Shown here: positions 25,329-34,174 of the stretch, one piece after another | How positions within the stretch are numbered: position 1 is the stretch's first letter | Layout of the letters: each line of letters starts with the position of its first letter | The notes under the pieces: generated by a model | What the model was told of the DNA's origin: nothing | The model's database searches: none | Seen by the model: only the letters and a program-made list of their open reading frames with translations | DNA from: Fibrisoma montanum | GTDB taxonomy: Bacteria > Bacteroidota > Bacteroidia > Cytophagales > Spirosomataceae | Direction: 5' to 3' | Length of the DNA stretch: 64,000 nt | Assembly (NCBI RefSeq): GCF_003583365.1 | Contig: NZ_QXED01000001.1 | Coordinates: forward strand, 1,116,001 to 1,180,000 | Made by a program: the position numbers and the translations under genes

Positions 25329-26348
25329 ATGAGAGTTTTTCTCTTCTTGTTTAGCTTCAGCCTGCTTGTGGCTTGTCAGCCCGATAGTGAACCAACATTT
25401 AGTCTTGATTCCCTTCCTACTCCAGCCTCCAGCACGATCCTGACACCCGGCACCGAAATGCTGGATGCCAACGCTCCCACCTCAAGCACGCTGATCAAGA
25501 CGATGGTGGTTCAGTCAACGTATAAGGACACAAAAACCGAAGGGTATCGCTACGAATATCAATATAGCTACGATGCAGGCAATCGGCTGGTTAAGTTAGA
25601 ATTTAACGGGTACCTTCATAAAGATGTCACATCGTCAACGCCTTCTTATGCCAACCTGCAACGTCGGATAGCGACCCTGGATTACAACGGTTCTGGCGAG
25701 TTATCGGCGCTGCACATGGTTGATTATGGCCGAACTGGAAACGTACAACTATCGCTGACGTTTCCAGTTCGCAAGGAAAACGGTGATCTGGTTGTCTATG
25801 GACTGCCCCAATGGTATCCTAATCCGTTTGCCGACCAGCCTATTCTTCGAATTACCCCTGCCGGACAGCTTACGCAACTACCTACCCCTTGGAATGCATA
25901 TCCAAACGTTCAGTTTGCGCTCAACACGTTCAATTACGACGTAGAAGGTAATTTGAAAGCCGTTACGTTCTCCTACGTAGAGCCATCCTACATTAACGCA
26001 AAACAGGAGAAAAAACAGGCTTCCCTGTTGCAACAGATCACACATACTCAGCAAGTACGCAATCCATTTGGCACTAATCCGGCGTATGCAGCCGCTCATT
26101 TTCTAATTCGGGGCGGATTTGAATTCACAGTGATTAGCTGGCTGGACATAGGGAAGAAACTGCCCCTCAACAGCACGCTAACGTTTTATAGTCGTGAGGA
26201 AAGCGGTCCAGGTTATGTGAAAGGCAGTAATGTACAGTCTAGTTATGACTACATTTTTAACGGCAACAACCTGCCTATTCGCCTTAGACGAGTTCAACGG
26301 TCAACTGGCTCCACCGACTACATTGACAATTTTACCTTTACGTATTAA
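25329..26348 (+). CDS. Lipoprotein of unknown function with YD-repeat-like strands
   Basis: The likely start is ATG 25329, giving 339 residues and a clean lipoprotein signal (MRVFLFLFSFSLLVACQ, lipobox LVAC). A frame open from 25227 would place the signal 34 residues inside and is rejected. The mature part is beta-rich; stretches such as YEYQYSYDAGNRLVKLEFNG and ALNTFNYDVEGNLKAVTFSY have the xYxxxGNLxxxxF pattern of YD/RHS-like repeats seen in many Bacteroidota lipoproteins. The function is unknown. The last 10 residues (DYIDNFTFTY) form a strand typical of such domains. Confidence 0.75.
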   Translation: MRVFLFLFSFSLLVACQPDSEPTFSLDSLPTPASSTILTPGTEMLDANAPTSSTLIKTMVVQSTYKDTKTEGYRYEYQYSYDAGNRLVKLEFNGYLHKDVTSSTPSYANLQRRIATLDYNGSGELSALHMVDYGRTGNVQLSLTFPVRKENGDLVVYGLPQWYPNPFADQPILRITPAGQLTQLPTPWNAYPNVQFALNTFNYDVEGNLKAVTFSYVEPSYINAKQEKKQASLLQQITHTQQVRNPFGTNPAYAAAHFLIRGGFEFTVISWLDIGKKLPLNSTLTFYSREESGPGYVKGSNVQSSYDYIFNGNNLPIRLRRVQRSTGSTDYIDNFTFTY

Positions 26349-26598
26349 GTCAACAAAAGCCGTAGCATAACAGCCCGGGGATGCCGTGATGAGTTTGCTA
26401 CCTGAGAAACTACTGGTAAATTCAGAAGACCCCTTATACTACACTCGTACCCAACGGTTTGCAATCACTTTGCATAGCCACTGATTCAGCGATACATTCA
26501 TTGTCGGGTTTGCCCCTTCTAGTTACAGGTTATAATGGATACGGAATGGCCGGGTATAATGCGTAAGGCCTTTTTTGGTATCAGCTTCATAAAACTAA

Positions 26599-26632
26599 AG
26601 GCCGTAACCAGGTTTTAAACTGATTACGGCCA
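26599..26632 (-). terminator. Hairpin after tRNA-Leu
   Basis: Stem GGCCGTAA/TTACGGCC (26600-26607 with 26624-26631), 9 bases past the tRNA 3' end. A T-containing tail (TTTAGTTTTA) follows on the minus strand. The stretch from 26349 to 26598 shows no other gene or signal I can support. Confidence 0.65.
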
Positions 26633-26640
26633 ATTAGTTG

Positions 26641-26724
26641 TGCCGAAGGCGAGACTCGAACTCGCATGCCCGTGAAGGCACACGCCCCTGAAACGTGCGT
26701 GTCTACCAATTTCACCACTTCGGC
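26641..26724 (-). tRNA. tRNA-Leu (CAG)
   Basis: Class II tRNA of 84 nt with a long variable arm (GTGCCTTCACGGGCAT). Acceptor stem GCCGAAG/CTTCGGC, discriminator A, anticodon stem CACGT/GCGTG with loop TTCAGGG and anticodon CAG, D arm with GGTAGAC, T loop TTCGAGT. The CCA end is not encoded. Confidence 0.93.
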
Positions 26725-26805
26725 AGCTCGTTTCCCCTTTGTTTGGGACTGCAAAGATATACGTTGGAGCGCTCTTTTTGCAAGAGAATTCGAAAATTTT
26801 TCTGC

Positions 26806-28143
26806 TTACCGGTCAAAAGAAATCCGTTCGCCGGCTCGGTCCGTCAAGAACTCCCCATTTTCATACACCAGTTCACCCGATACAATGGTGTGGGTAATCC
26901 GAGAGCCGAACGTATACCCCTCCATCGGTGACCAACCACATTGATACAGGATATTTTGTTTTGAAACCGGCGTTTGTTGATCTGTGTCAACTATAACTAA
27001 ATCGGCCCAATACCCTTCGCGTACGTAACCACGGCGATCGATCTGAAAGCAGTCGGCGGGTGCGTGACTCATCTTTCTGACAACCGTTTCGAGCGAAATT
27101 TTGTCCTGCTTAACGAACTCCAGCATCATTAACAATGGGTGCTGCACCAGTGGCAGTCCCGATGGTGCCTGCCAGTACGATTGTTGTTTCTCAGTCCGTG
27201 TATGGGGTGCATGGTCTGTCGCAATGATGTCCAGCCGGTCATCGAGCAGAGCAGCCAGCAGTTGTTCTTTGTGATGGGGACCTTTGATAGCTGGGTTGCA
27301 TTTGATCTGATTGCCCAGCCGGTCGTAGTCCCGACTGTCGAACCAGAGGTGATGGACACAGACTTCAGAAGTGATCCGTTTTTCACGAAGAGGCATATCA
27401 TTCTGAAATAGGGACAACTCATCAGCCGTAGATATATGCAGAATATGGAGCCGCGTGTTGTGCCTCCTGGCGAGTTCAACAGCCAGCGAAGACGATTTCA
27501 GGCAGGCTTCCTCCGAGCGAATCAAGGGATGCAAAGCCGCCGTTGCTGACTCGCCGTATTCCTGCCGGTACCGCTCCGTATTGGCCCGGATAGTCGCTTC
27601 GTCCTCGCAGTGGGTGGCAATGAGCATTGGGCTCTGCCGAAACAGGTCGTCCAGTATCCGTTCGTTATCAACCAGCATATTACCAGTTGACGAGCCCATG
27701 AATACTTTAATGCCACAAACCGTCTTGGGGTCTGTTCGCAACACCTCGTCAAGGTTCTGGTTAGAGGCCCCCATAAAGAACGAATAATTTGCCAGCGACG
27801 TATGGGCAGCAATTTCATATTTGTCGGCCAGCAGCGTTTGCGTCAGCGCATTGGGCACCGTATTGGGCATTTCCATGAACGTAGTAACCCCGCCGGCAAC
27901 GCCCGCTCTCGATTCAGACCGGATAGTTGCCTTGTGGGTTAGGCCGGGCTCACGGAAATGAACCTGATCGTCGATAACACCAGGAAGTAGAAAAGCGCCT
28001 TTAGCATCGATAGCCCGATCAACTCGTTGGTCAGACAAATTACCACCGATGCGCTCAATGAAGCCGTCTTTTACAAGAAGATCCGTTTCAGTGATTGCTC
28101 CTTCATTAACCAATCGGGCATTGCGAATTAATAAACTGCTCAT
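26806..28143 (-). CDS. pyrC: Dihydroorotase
   Basis: Closes carbamoyl-aspartate to dihydroorotate in pyrimidine synthesis. The 445 residues fit the class I amidohydrolase barrel: metal-site start IDDQVHFREPGLTHK (about 57-71), GGVTTFMEMPNT, GIKVFMGSSTGNM with the Lys that becomes carboxylated, ATHCEDE, LHILHIST and DHAPH (proton-transfer Asp). In the first motif the usual HxH reads Gln60-Val-His62, so one metal ligand is replaced; other Bacteroidota dihydroorotases show the same change to my knowledge. An allantoinase or hydantoinase identity is less likely given the conserved FREPG and MPNT. Confidence 0.85.
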   Translation of the reverse strand: MSSLLIRNARLVNEGAITETDLLVKDGFIERIGGNLSDQRVDRAIDAKGAFLLPGVIDDQVHFREPGLTHKATIRSESRAGVAGGVTTFMEMPNTVPNALTQTLLADKYEIAAHTSLANYSFFMGASNQNLDEVLRTDPKTVCGIKVFMGSSTGNMLVDNERILDDLFRQSPMLIATHCEDEATIRANTERYRQEYGESATAALHPLIRSEEACLKSSSLAVELARRHNTRLHILHISTADELSLFQNDMPLREKRITSEVCVHHLWFDSRDYDRLGNQIKCNPAIKGPHHKEQLLAALLDDRLDIIATDHAPHTRTEKQQSYWQAPSGLPLVQHPLLMMLEFVKQDKISLETVVRKMSHAPADCFQIDRRGYVREGYWADLVIVDTDQQTPVSKQNILYQCGWSPMEGYTFGSRITHTIVSGELVYENGEFLTDRAGERISFDR

Positions 28144-28210
28144 AAGCTAAAATCAGCTGATTTGTGCCTACTGTACTGATCAACACAATAGGACGGCGTC
28201 TATGGTATAT

Positions 28211-28250
28211 AAAAGCCATGCTCCCCGAAAGATACTGGAAAGCATGGCTT
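28211..28250 (-). terminator. Hairpin terminator after hemB
   Basis: Stem AAGCCATGCT/AGCATGGCTT (28213-28222 with 28241-28250), 18-base loop, followed on the minus strand by a TTTTATATA tail. It lies 22 bases past the hemB stop. Confidence 0.7.
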
Positions 28251-28272
28251 CGTACCATCTCTTGAGCCGCAA

Positions 28273-29280
28273 TTACGCGGATTTCAGAACCTGAGCGGCT
28301 TCTTTGGCAAAATAGGTCAAGATCACGTTCGCACCGGCCCGTTTGATCGCCATGAGTGATTCCATCATCGCCCGCTCGCCGTCGAGCCAGCCATTACGGG
28401 CGGCTGCTTTGATCATGGCGTATTCACCGCTGACGTTGTAGGCGGCAATTGGCAGGTCGAAGTTATCGTTGAGCAATTTGATTACGTCCAGATACGCCAG
28501 CGCGGGCTTGACCATCAGAAAGTCGGCCCCTTCGGTGTAGTCCAGCTCAGCTTCGATCAGGGCTTCGCGGCTGTTGGCAGGGTTCATCTGGTACGTTTTC
28601 TTATCACCAAAACGGGGGGCTGAATCCAGCGCATCACGGAAAGGTCCGTAGAAAGCACTTGCGTATTTCGCCGAATAGGCCATGATCGCTACGTCGTGGA
28701 AGCCACCCGCATCGAGTACCTGGCGAATGTAGCCCACTCGCCCATCCATCATGTCCGACGGCCCGACAATGTCGGCTCCGGCTTTTGCCTGCGCGAGGGC
28801 CATGTTGCCCAGCACTTCGAGCGTCGGGTCGTTCACAATTTTTCCGTTTTCGACAATGCCATCGTGGCCGTCGGAACTGTACGGGTCCATGGCTACGTCG
28901 GTCATAACCACTACGTCGGGAAAGCGATCTTTGATGGCCTTAACCGCCCGCAGATACAGACCGTCGGGGTTAAAGCTTTCAGTGGCGTATTTATCTTTCT
29001 TCGATTCGGGTAAGTTGGGGAAAAGCGCGAACGTAGTCAGGCCAAGGGCCACACAGTCGGCTACTTCTTCTAAAAGCAGATCAATTGAATACCGATGGAT
29101 TCCCGGCATGGATAGCACTTCGCTGCGGATCCCTTCGCCTTCCAGTACAAAAAGTGGCAGAATAAAGTCGCTTACCAACAGCCGGGTCTCCTGCACCATG
29201 TTGCGGATAGCGGCTGACTGACGATTCCGGCGCGGACGACGGGTAAGTTGTAATTGGGCGATACGCTGTACGTTTGACAT
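28273..29280 (-). CDS. hemB: Porphobilinogen synthase (delta-aminolevulinic acid dehydratase)
   Basis: Condenses two 5-aminolevulinate molecules to porphobilinogen in heme synthesis. The 335-residue protein has the RPRRNR N-terminal arm, the Schiff-base lysines in MVKPALAYLD and AYSAKYASAFYGPFRDA, and the metal region TDVAMDPYSSDGHDG. In place of the Cys-rich zinc site of E. coli and human enzymes it has Asp/Ala, so it belongs to the magnesium-responsive, zinc-independent type. Its promoter (29309-29316) is just upstream, 32 bases from the end of the response regulator gene. Confidence 0.96.
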   Translation of the reverse strand: MSNVQRIAQLQLTRRPRRNRQSAAIRNMVQETRLLVSDFILPLFVLEGEGIRSEVLSMPGIHRYSIDLLLEEVADCVALGLTTFALFPNLPESKKDKYATESFNPDGLYLRAVKAIKDRFPDVVVMTDVAMDPYSSDGHDGIVENGKIVNDPTLEVLGNMALAQAKAGADIVGPSDMMDGRVGYIRQVLDAGGFHDVAIMAYSAKYASAFYGPFRDALDSAPRFGDKKTYQMNPANSREALIEAELDYTEGADFLMVKPALAYLDVIKLLNDNFDLPIAAYNVSGEYAMIKAAARNGWLDGERAMMESLMAIKRAGANVILTYFAKEAAQVLKSA

Positions 29281-29308
29281 ACCTGACTCAAATAGATTGC
29301 TTAGTGAA

Positions 29309-29316
29309 CAAACTTA
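29309..29316 (-). promoter_or_regulatory. hemB promoter, -7 element TAAGTTTG
   Basis: TAAGTTTG on the minus strand fits TAnnTTTG and lies 29 bases before the hemB ATG at 29280, in the 67-base gap after the response regulator gene. Confidence 0.45.
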
Positions 29317-29347
29317 CGAAGCCATCTATTCCGATACCCGCCGTTTT

Positions 29348-30028
29348 TTACACAATTAATTTGAAACCTTCGCCGTGAACGTTCACCAGTTGCACGGCTT
29401 CATCTTCCTTGAGGTATTTTCGCAGTTTCGTTACGTACACGTCCATACTGCGGGCATTGAAGTAGGAATCATCGCCCCACACCATCTTGAGCGCGAAACT
29501 ACGGCTTACCGGCTGGTTGAGATTTTGCGCCAGCAGCTTCAGCAATTCAGATTCTTTACTGGTCAGTTTCTGCGATGAACCATTGTGAGACAGCAGCTGG
29601 TGCGGATAATCGAACTGGAACGACCCGATCTGATATACTGATGGTTCGGGCAAATCGGCCGTACGCTGGTAGCGCCGGAGAATGGCCTGAATCCGCAGCA
29701 ACAGTTCTTCCATACTGAACGGCTTCGTTACGTAGTCATCGGCACCAACCTTAAACCCCTGGATGGTATCCTCCTGCATGGATTTGGCCGTCAGAAAAAT
29801 GATCGGAATTTCGCGCCCCGCCATCCGGACTTCTTTCGCCAGTGTGAAGCCGTCTTTCTTAGGCATCATGACATCGAAGATGCACAGATCATACGAGTTT
29901 GCCATAAACATCTGGAGCCCCTGATTGCCGTCGGTTGCCCGGTCGGTTGGGTATCCTTTCATGGTTAGGTACTCCTGTACTAACTGCCCCAGGTTAGGGT
30001 CATCTTCGACTACCAGAATGTTTGCCAT
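29348..30028 (-). CDS. OmpR/PhoB-type response regulator
   Basis: The 226-residue protein has a receiver domain (1-120) with acidic pocket Glu8/Asp9/Asp10 region (VVEDDPNL), phospho-acceptor Asp52 (CIFDVMMPKKDG), Thr (FLTAKS) and Lys (YVTKPF), then a winged-helix DNA-binding domain (about 130-226; LTSKESELLKLLAQNLNQPVSR, SMDVYVTKLRKYL). It is encoded 32 bases after its histidine kinase, in the order kinase then regulator. The target genes are unknown; the divergent sorting-domain gene at 32134 is a candidate by position. Confidence 0.95.
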   Translation of the reverse strand: MANILVVEDDPNLGQLVQEYLTMKGYPTDRATDGNQGLQMFMANSYDLCIFDVMMPKKDGFTLAKEVRMAGREIPIIFLTAKSMQEDTIQGFKVGADDYVTKPFSMEELLLRIQAILRRYQRTADLPEPSVYQIGSFQFDYPHQLLSHNGSSQKLTSKESELLKLLAQNLNQPVSRSFALKMVWGDDSYFNARSMDVYVTKLRKYLKEDEAVQLVNVHGEGFKLIV

Positions 30029-30060
30029 TGCTACAATAAAACGGTTGAAACAGTCCTTGC

Positions 30061-31956
30061 CTACTCACCGGCCGACTGCGTATATGGAATAAAAACCTCA
30101 AATGAACTACCCTTGCCCGGCTGACTTTCGACCTGAATGTGGCCGTGGTGCTCCTCTACCATCTTTTTAACGTAGCTCAATCCCAGCCCGAATCCTTTTA
30201 CATCGTGCCGGTTACCGGTCGGAACCCGGTAAAACTTCTCAAAGATACGGTTAGTCTGATCTTTAGTCATGCCCAGGCCCTGGTCGGCTACGGTGATGCT
30301 GACCCCCTCGGGCAGGCTACGGGTTTTCAATGTAATGTGCGGTTGGTTGGGCGAATATTTGATGGCATTATCAACCAGGTTATATACGATATTGGTCAAA
30401 TGCACTTCGTCGGCCTCGACCACTTCGTTGTCGGCTTCAAAATCAAGATCAAGTTCACCATCACGCTGTTCAATCTGAAGACCGATGTTGTTGAGCACTT
30501 TCTCGATGACATCGTGAATGTTGACCGACGAGAGCTTCAGTTTTATTTCCCCGCGGTCGAGCAGTGCCATTTGCAGGACCTTCTCGACGTGCGACCCCAA
30601 TCGGCGGGTTTCATCGCGAATAATACCCATGTACCGGGTCAGGCGGGTGGTTGGGCTGCCAGTCGGATCAGCTACCGGTGTATCGGTATGACCCAGTTGC
30701 TCCTGCGCCATCTCAACCGCCAGCGAAATGGTTGAAATCGGCGTTTTGAACTCGTGAGTCATGTTGTTGATGAAATCATTCTTGATATCGGCCAGTTTTT
30801 TCTGCCGGACAATCGTACTCAGGGCAATATAGAAACAAGCCAGAATAACCAGAATCAGCACCGCCGAAGCCGCAAACGTGAAACCCAGCCGGTTCAGAAT
30901 GAACTGCTTCTGGGTTGGGAAGTAGATGTACAGATAGTTTCCCGTTTCGAGCAGGTTGTTGGGAAACAAGGCCGTTTTGTAGCCACTGGCGTTGAACTCT
31001 TTTGGCTCCATACCCAGCGACGTGAATAGAAACGAAGGCCTGGATTTGATCTGGACGCCATAAGCAAACGGAATAGCAATACCCCGCTCCTGCAAGGCCT
31101 GCCGCAAAAGCGTATCCAGTGCAAGCCGGTTGACCCGATCCTCAATTGGTCGATCCGACAACAACAGCCCTTTCAATACGTCCTTGATCATTTGCGACTG
31201 CTCTTCGGTTCGGTGGGTAAAGCCGGCTGCCGTTTTGGTGTTCGCCGGGCTTTTCTGCGCTACAGCCGTGTCCGGCCGATGCTGTTGCTGCCGACGTTTC
31301 AGCCGGGCAGTCTGCTGCTTTTTGGCAGCTTTCTGCAACGAATCCTGCCGACGAGCCGATTGTTTCAACTGTGCATCAATATTCGTCAGCTCACTGCTCA
31401 TGACGTGATCGACCCAGAGTTCAAACTGGCGTTGCTGTTCCAGCTGGGCCTGCCAGTCGCCGGCCACCATCAACTCCTCCTGCTGCCGGAAAAACTCTTC
31501 GACCACAACCATTTGCTCTGCCGATAACGGGCGGGCGGTTGAATGCAGTACGTCGGATTGCACAATAGCTCCCATCGGCTCTGCCCCGCGCAAAGCCGTC
31601 GGGTTGTTATCGCGGGACTGGGGCATGGCGGTCTTGTCGCTGATCGCAACCTGATCGGGCTTTGGTTTACGCGGTTTTGGAGCCGCCGGCTCCGGCAACG
31701 TTTCGTCGGATTTTTTGGCAATAGCCATCAACCGATTCTGCTGATCGTGGGCCTGAATACGTTTCTGGGCCAGGTTCAGAATCTCCTGACGTTCCAGCGT
31801 ACGAACTACCTCCTGCAGGGCATCGGTAACTTTATAATCAAATTGCTCTTTCTGAAGTCGCAGCGCACTACCAATCCAGTACGACTGCAGGCCAACCAGC
31901 CCCAGCAGCCCCACCGCCATCAGCGCTACAATCCAGCGTATGCGTTGTTTAGACAT
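30061..31956 (-). CDS. Membrane sensor histidine kinase
   Basis: The protein of 631 residues has a first membrane helix at about 8-30, a long periplasmic part (31-355), a second helix at about 357-379, then a HisKA domain with His401 (NNMTHEFKTPIS) and an HATPase domain (N box NLVDNAIKYSPN, G1 ADQGLGM, F box FEKFYRV, G2 GFGLGLSYVKKM). The periplasmic part is unusual: it contains Ala/Pro/Lys-rich stretches (about 85-105) and a Gln/Arg/Lys-rich coiled region (about 195-230) and matches no sensor domain I know. It starts a two-gene unit with the response regulator and is divergent from a secreted protein gene. Confidence 0.93.
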   Translation of the reverse strand: MSKQRIRWIVALMAVGLLGLVGLQSYWIGSALRLQKEQFDYKVTDALQEVVRTLERQEILNLAQKRIQAHDQQNRLMAIAKKSDETLPEPAAPKPRKPKPDQVAISDKTAMPQSRDNNPTALRGAEPMGAIVQSDVLHSTARPLSAEQMVVVEEFFRQQEELMVAGDWQAQLEQQRQFELWVDHVMSSELTNIDAQLKQSARRQDSLQKAAKKQQTARLKRRQQQHRPDTAVAQKSPANTKTAAGFTHRTEEQSQMIKDVLKGLLLSDRPIEDRVNRLALDTLLRQALQERGIAIPFAYGVQIKSRPSFLFTSLGMEPKEFNASGYKTALFPNNLLETGNYLYIYFPTQKQFILNRLGFTFAASAVLILVILACFYIALSTIVRQKKLADIKNDFINNMTHEFKTPISTISLAVEMAQEQLGHTDTPVADPTGSPTTRLTRYMGIIRDETRRLGSHVEKVLQMALLDRGEIKLKLSSVNIHDVIEKVLNNIGLQIEQRDGELDLDFEADNEVVEADEVHLTNIVYNLVDNAIKYSPNQPHITLKTRSLPEGVSITVADQGLGMTKDQTNRIFEKFYRVPTGNRHDVKGFGLGLSYVKKMVEEHHGHIQVESQPGKGSSFEVFIPYTQSAGE

Positions 31957-32032
31957 TTTTTTAAGCGCTCGTGCAACCTTTGCCGTTTTCCGGCATCTAT
32001 TGAGAAAACGGATTCAGCAGCAGGTAAAATTA

Positions 32033-32040
32033 CAAACCTA
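32033..32040 (-). promoter_or_regulatory. Promoter of the kinase-regulator operon, -7 element TAGGTTTG
   Basis: TAGGTTTG on the minus strand fits TAnnTTTG; it is 77 bases before the kinase start codon, in the divergent control region shared with the gene at 32134. Confidence 0.45.
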
Positions 32041-32133
32041 ACCAGCTACCGTTAGGCATTTAACAAACTTTAACAGCCGGGCTATCAACGTTTTTCTGAG
32101 ATTCGCACGGTCCCTTTTGTCATCAATAACCCT

Positions 32134-32961
32134 ATGAAAACAACATCTGTTTTTGTATGCCGGTTCGTCCCGGTTTTGTTATTGGCCACTTGCCTGAGCG
32201 TTGTAAGCCAGGCACAACAGAAGCCCAGCGCTAAAGCTGGTAAAGCGAACAAGGAGCAATTCCGCGTCCGGATCATTGAGCGCGACGGCAGTCAGGTTCG
32301 CGAATTGGAACGGACGTATCGGGCTGAGGGTATGTCTGACGCCGAGCGCGACAACATCGTGATGAAACTGGTAGATTCACTCCGAACGGCCCGCAAGGAT
32401 AGCCGCCGGCGTCAGTTGACCATTATCGTAGAAGACCATGACGGCGACCGCGTTGTTACGCGCCGACGTGATAACGCACCCGATGCGTATGCGCGTCGGC
32501 CCAATCGCCCCGGAGAACGTAACTACCGCTTTTATTATACGCCGGAAATGCGCGAATGGGGTTTCGACTTCCGGAATAATATGGATTCGCTGGCCGATCG
32601 GCTGAACCGAATGGAGTTCCGTTTTCCCCGGGACTGGGACCGTCAGCTGGCTCGCCCATTTGACGAATGGGCACGGGGCTTCAACCGGGACATAAAACCA
32701 TCCACGATTCGAAGCCTCGATGTGTACCCGAACAATCCGGACCGCGACCAGCTAAACATTCGGTTTACAGCACCAGCAAAAGGCGACATCAGTATTGTCG
32801 TAACCAATGCTAAAGGAAAAGAGGTAGCCCGCCGGGAGATTAAAGACTTTTCAGGTGAATTTGTAGGCCAGATTGATCTGGGCAAGAAAACGCCGGGTAC
32901 GTATTTTGTAACGGTTACTCAGAACGAAGACGGTGCCGTTAAACGGGTTGTAATTGATTAA
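32134..32961 (+). CDS. Secreted protein with a type IX secretion C-terminal sorting domain
   Basis: The protein of 275 residues begins with a signal peptide (about 1-28, ending VSQAQQ). A charged Arg/Asp/Lys-rich middle part (45-190) has no recognised fold. The last 80 residues match a type A sorting domain: VYPNNPDRDQLNIRF, then VVTNAKGKEVARREI, then GTYFVTVTQ and a basic end KRVVID. Such domains are recognised by the type IX secretion system for export through the outer membrane. It is divergent from the histidine kinase gene and may report to, or be controlled by, that system. Confidence 0.82.
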   Translation: MKTTSVFVCRFVPVLLLATCLSVVSQAQQKPSAKAGKANKEQFRVRIIERDGSQVRELERTYRAEGMSDAERDNIVMKLVDSLRTARKDSRRRQLTIIVEDHDGDRVVTRRRDNAPDAYARRPNRPGERNYRFYYTPEMREWGFDFRNNMDSLADRLNRMEFRFPRDWDRQLARPFDEWARGFNRDIKPSTIRSLDVYPNNPDRDQLNIRFTAPAKGDISIVVTNAKGKEVARREIKDFSGEFVGQIDLGKKTPGTYFVTVTQNEDGAVKRVVID

Positions 32962-32984
32962 TAAGCGTTGGAATTCCTATCCCG

Positions 32985-33017
32985 AAAAGCCGGGTGATGC
33001 TATTTGCCCGGCTTTTT
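32985..33017 (+). terminator. Rho-independent terminator after the sorting-domain gene
   Basis: Stem AAAAGCCGGG/CCCGGCTTTT (32985-32994 with 33007-33016), loop of 12 bases, followed by TTT and an AT-rich tract. Confidence 0.88.
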
Positions 33018-33049
33018 TTAATTTTTAACAAAAAACAAGGTACTATGTA

Positions 33050-33088
33050 TTGCAAGATACCAAATTAAACCTATATCTTTGTGGTATC
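33050..33088 (+). promoter_or_regulatory. Promoter with an overlapping dyad (GATACCA ... TGGTATC)
   Basis: TTG (33050-33052), a 21-base spacer and TATCTTTG (33074-33081) form a well-spaced Bacteroidota promoter. A 7-base inverted repeat, GATACCA (33056-33062) and TGGTATC (33082-33088), sits with one arm in the spacer and the other directly after the -7 element. A repressor bound there would block transcription; that is inference. The start codon of the small gene is at 33108. Confidence 0.55.
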
Positions 33089-33107
33089 AATGTAGAACGA
33101 ATGTGTC

Positions 33108-33371
33108 ATGAAAAAGCTACTGATCGCTGGAATGATGGTTTTGGCCGTGTGCGGTGAAGGATACAGCATGGGGCACCCACGTAATATTTTCGCTGCGCAC
33201 AAGCGGTTAAAGGCTAAGAAAGCCCACACCACAGCATCGATCAGGCCCTCGGCCTGCCGGAACCAGGCAACGGTATCGGCACAACACGATACGGATCTGG
33301 GCACCCAAATTGTGTGTGCCATCAGCAAATCGGCCGCGCGGCTCATCTACAGTACTGTAGTTGCTCAGTAG
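33108..33371 (+). CDS. Small secreted protein, unknown function
   Basis: The 87-residue product has a signal peptide (MKKLLIAGMMVLAVCGEG, cleavage near YSMG). The mature part is basic (HKRLKAKKAH) with two Cys residues (SACRNQ and QIVCAIS) and ends LIYSTVVAQ. I do not recognise it. The strong promoter, the signal peptide and codon use like the neighbours make it a probable real gene. It is convergent with the rhodanese gene. Confidence 0.6.
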   Translation: MKKLLIAGMMVLAVCGEGYSMGHPRNIFAAHKRLKAKKAHTTASIRPSACRNQATVSAQHDTDLGTQIVCAISKSAARLIYSTVVAQ

Positions 33372-33411
33372 TACAGGGCTTCGTTCCGATTAAGCAGCCC
33401 CTGGCCCTACG

Positions 33412-33912
33412 TTAATCGTATACTTTCTTCCCTTTTCTCAGCCAGACGCCCCAAAGGCGCGAATACGCGTGCACTCGCTGGGTTAGTTTCCCCGCATTGT
33501 CAACGACAGGATTTCCCTGATTTACCCACTCGAACAAACTACCGTACAGATTGTGTACGTGTCGGTATCCGGCCGCCTGTAGTTTTTCGCCTACCCGCTC
33601 ACTACGGTACCCAACCGAACAATACAGCACTACGTTTGCCTCTTTAGGTATGTCTGCAACACGCTTCAGGTCAAAGTCGTCGTAGCCAACCCACCGGGCA
33701 TTAGGTAGATGGCTTATGTCATATTCGGTCCGGGCGCGGGTGTCGAGCAGTACTACGTTTTGCATTCGTTTTAGTTCGGTCACACTCACCAACGGTACTG
33801 TTTTCTTGTACATTGTCTCCAGCATTGCTTTGAACGCACCATTTTCCGTTTGTGCAAACACGATCGGCACAGCCATCAGCAACGCACCAATCATAATCCA
33901 ATATCGCTTCAT
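33412..33912 (-). CDS. Exported rhodanese-domain protein
   Basis: The protein of 166 residues has an N-terminal signal peptide (WIMIGALLMAVPIVFAQ, about 4-20) and one rhodanese domain. The active-site loop is CSVGYRSE with the catalytic Cys at its start (ANVVLYCSVGYRS), preceded by VLLDTRARTEYDISHLPNA, the standard rhodanese entry. Periplasmic single-domain rhodaneses transfer sulfur from thiosulfate or persulfide donors; the substrate is not known. The end (SRLWGVWLRKGKKVYD) is a short basic tail. Confidence 0.9.
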   Translation of the reverse strand: MKRYWIMIGALLMAVPIVFAQTENGAFKAMLETMYKKTVPLVSVTELKRMQNVVLLDTRARTEYDISHLPNARWVGYDDFDLKRVADIPKEANVVLYCSVGYRSERVGEKLQAAGYRHVHNLYGSLFEWVNQGNPVVDNAGKLTQRVHAYSRLWGVWLRKGKKVYD

Positions 33913-34174
33913 ACAAATTATTCTAGTTGTATTTAACTAATTTTTGCTTTCATTTTTCACTAACAAAGCAATCCTTATCCTAACTTTGAACAAACCATAA
34001 ATTGCATTATTAAGTTAATAAGGTCCTTGGGTAAACTATAATACTACATTTTTTCGTTAAAAAATTAGACAATTTGACTATTGGCTATCATTTACAATGT
34101 ACATTGGCTACTTTTATGATTCCCGATAATTGAATTAGGTAGCTGACTTGTACTTTTTTACTTACTGAGTACTC

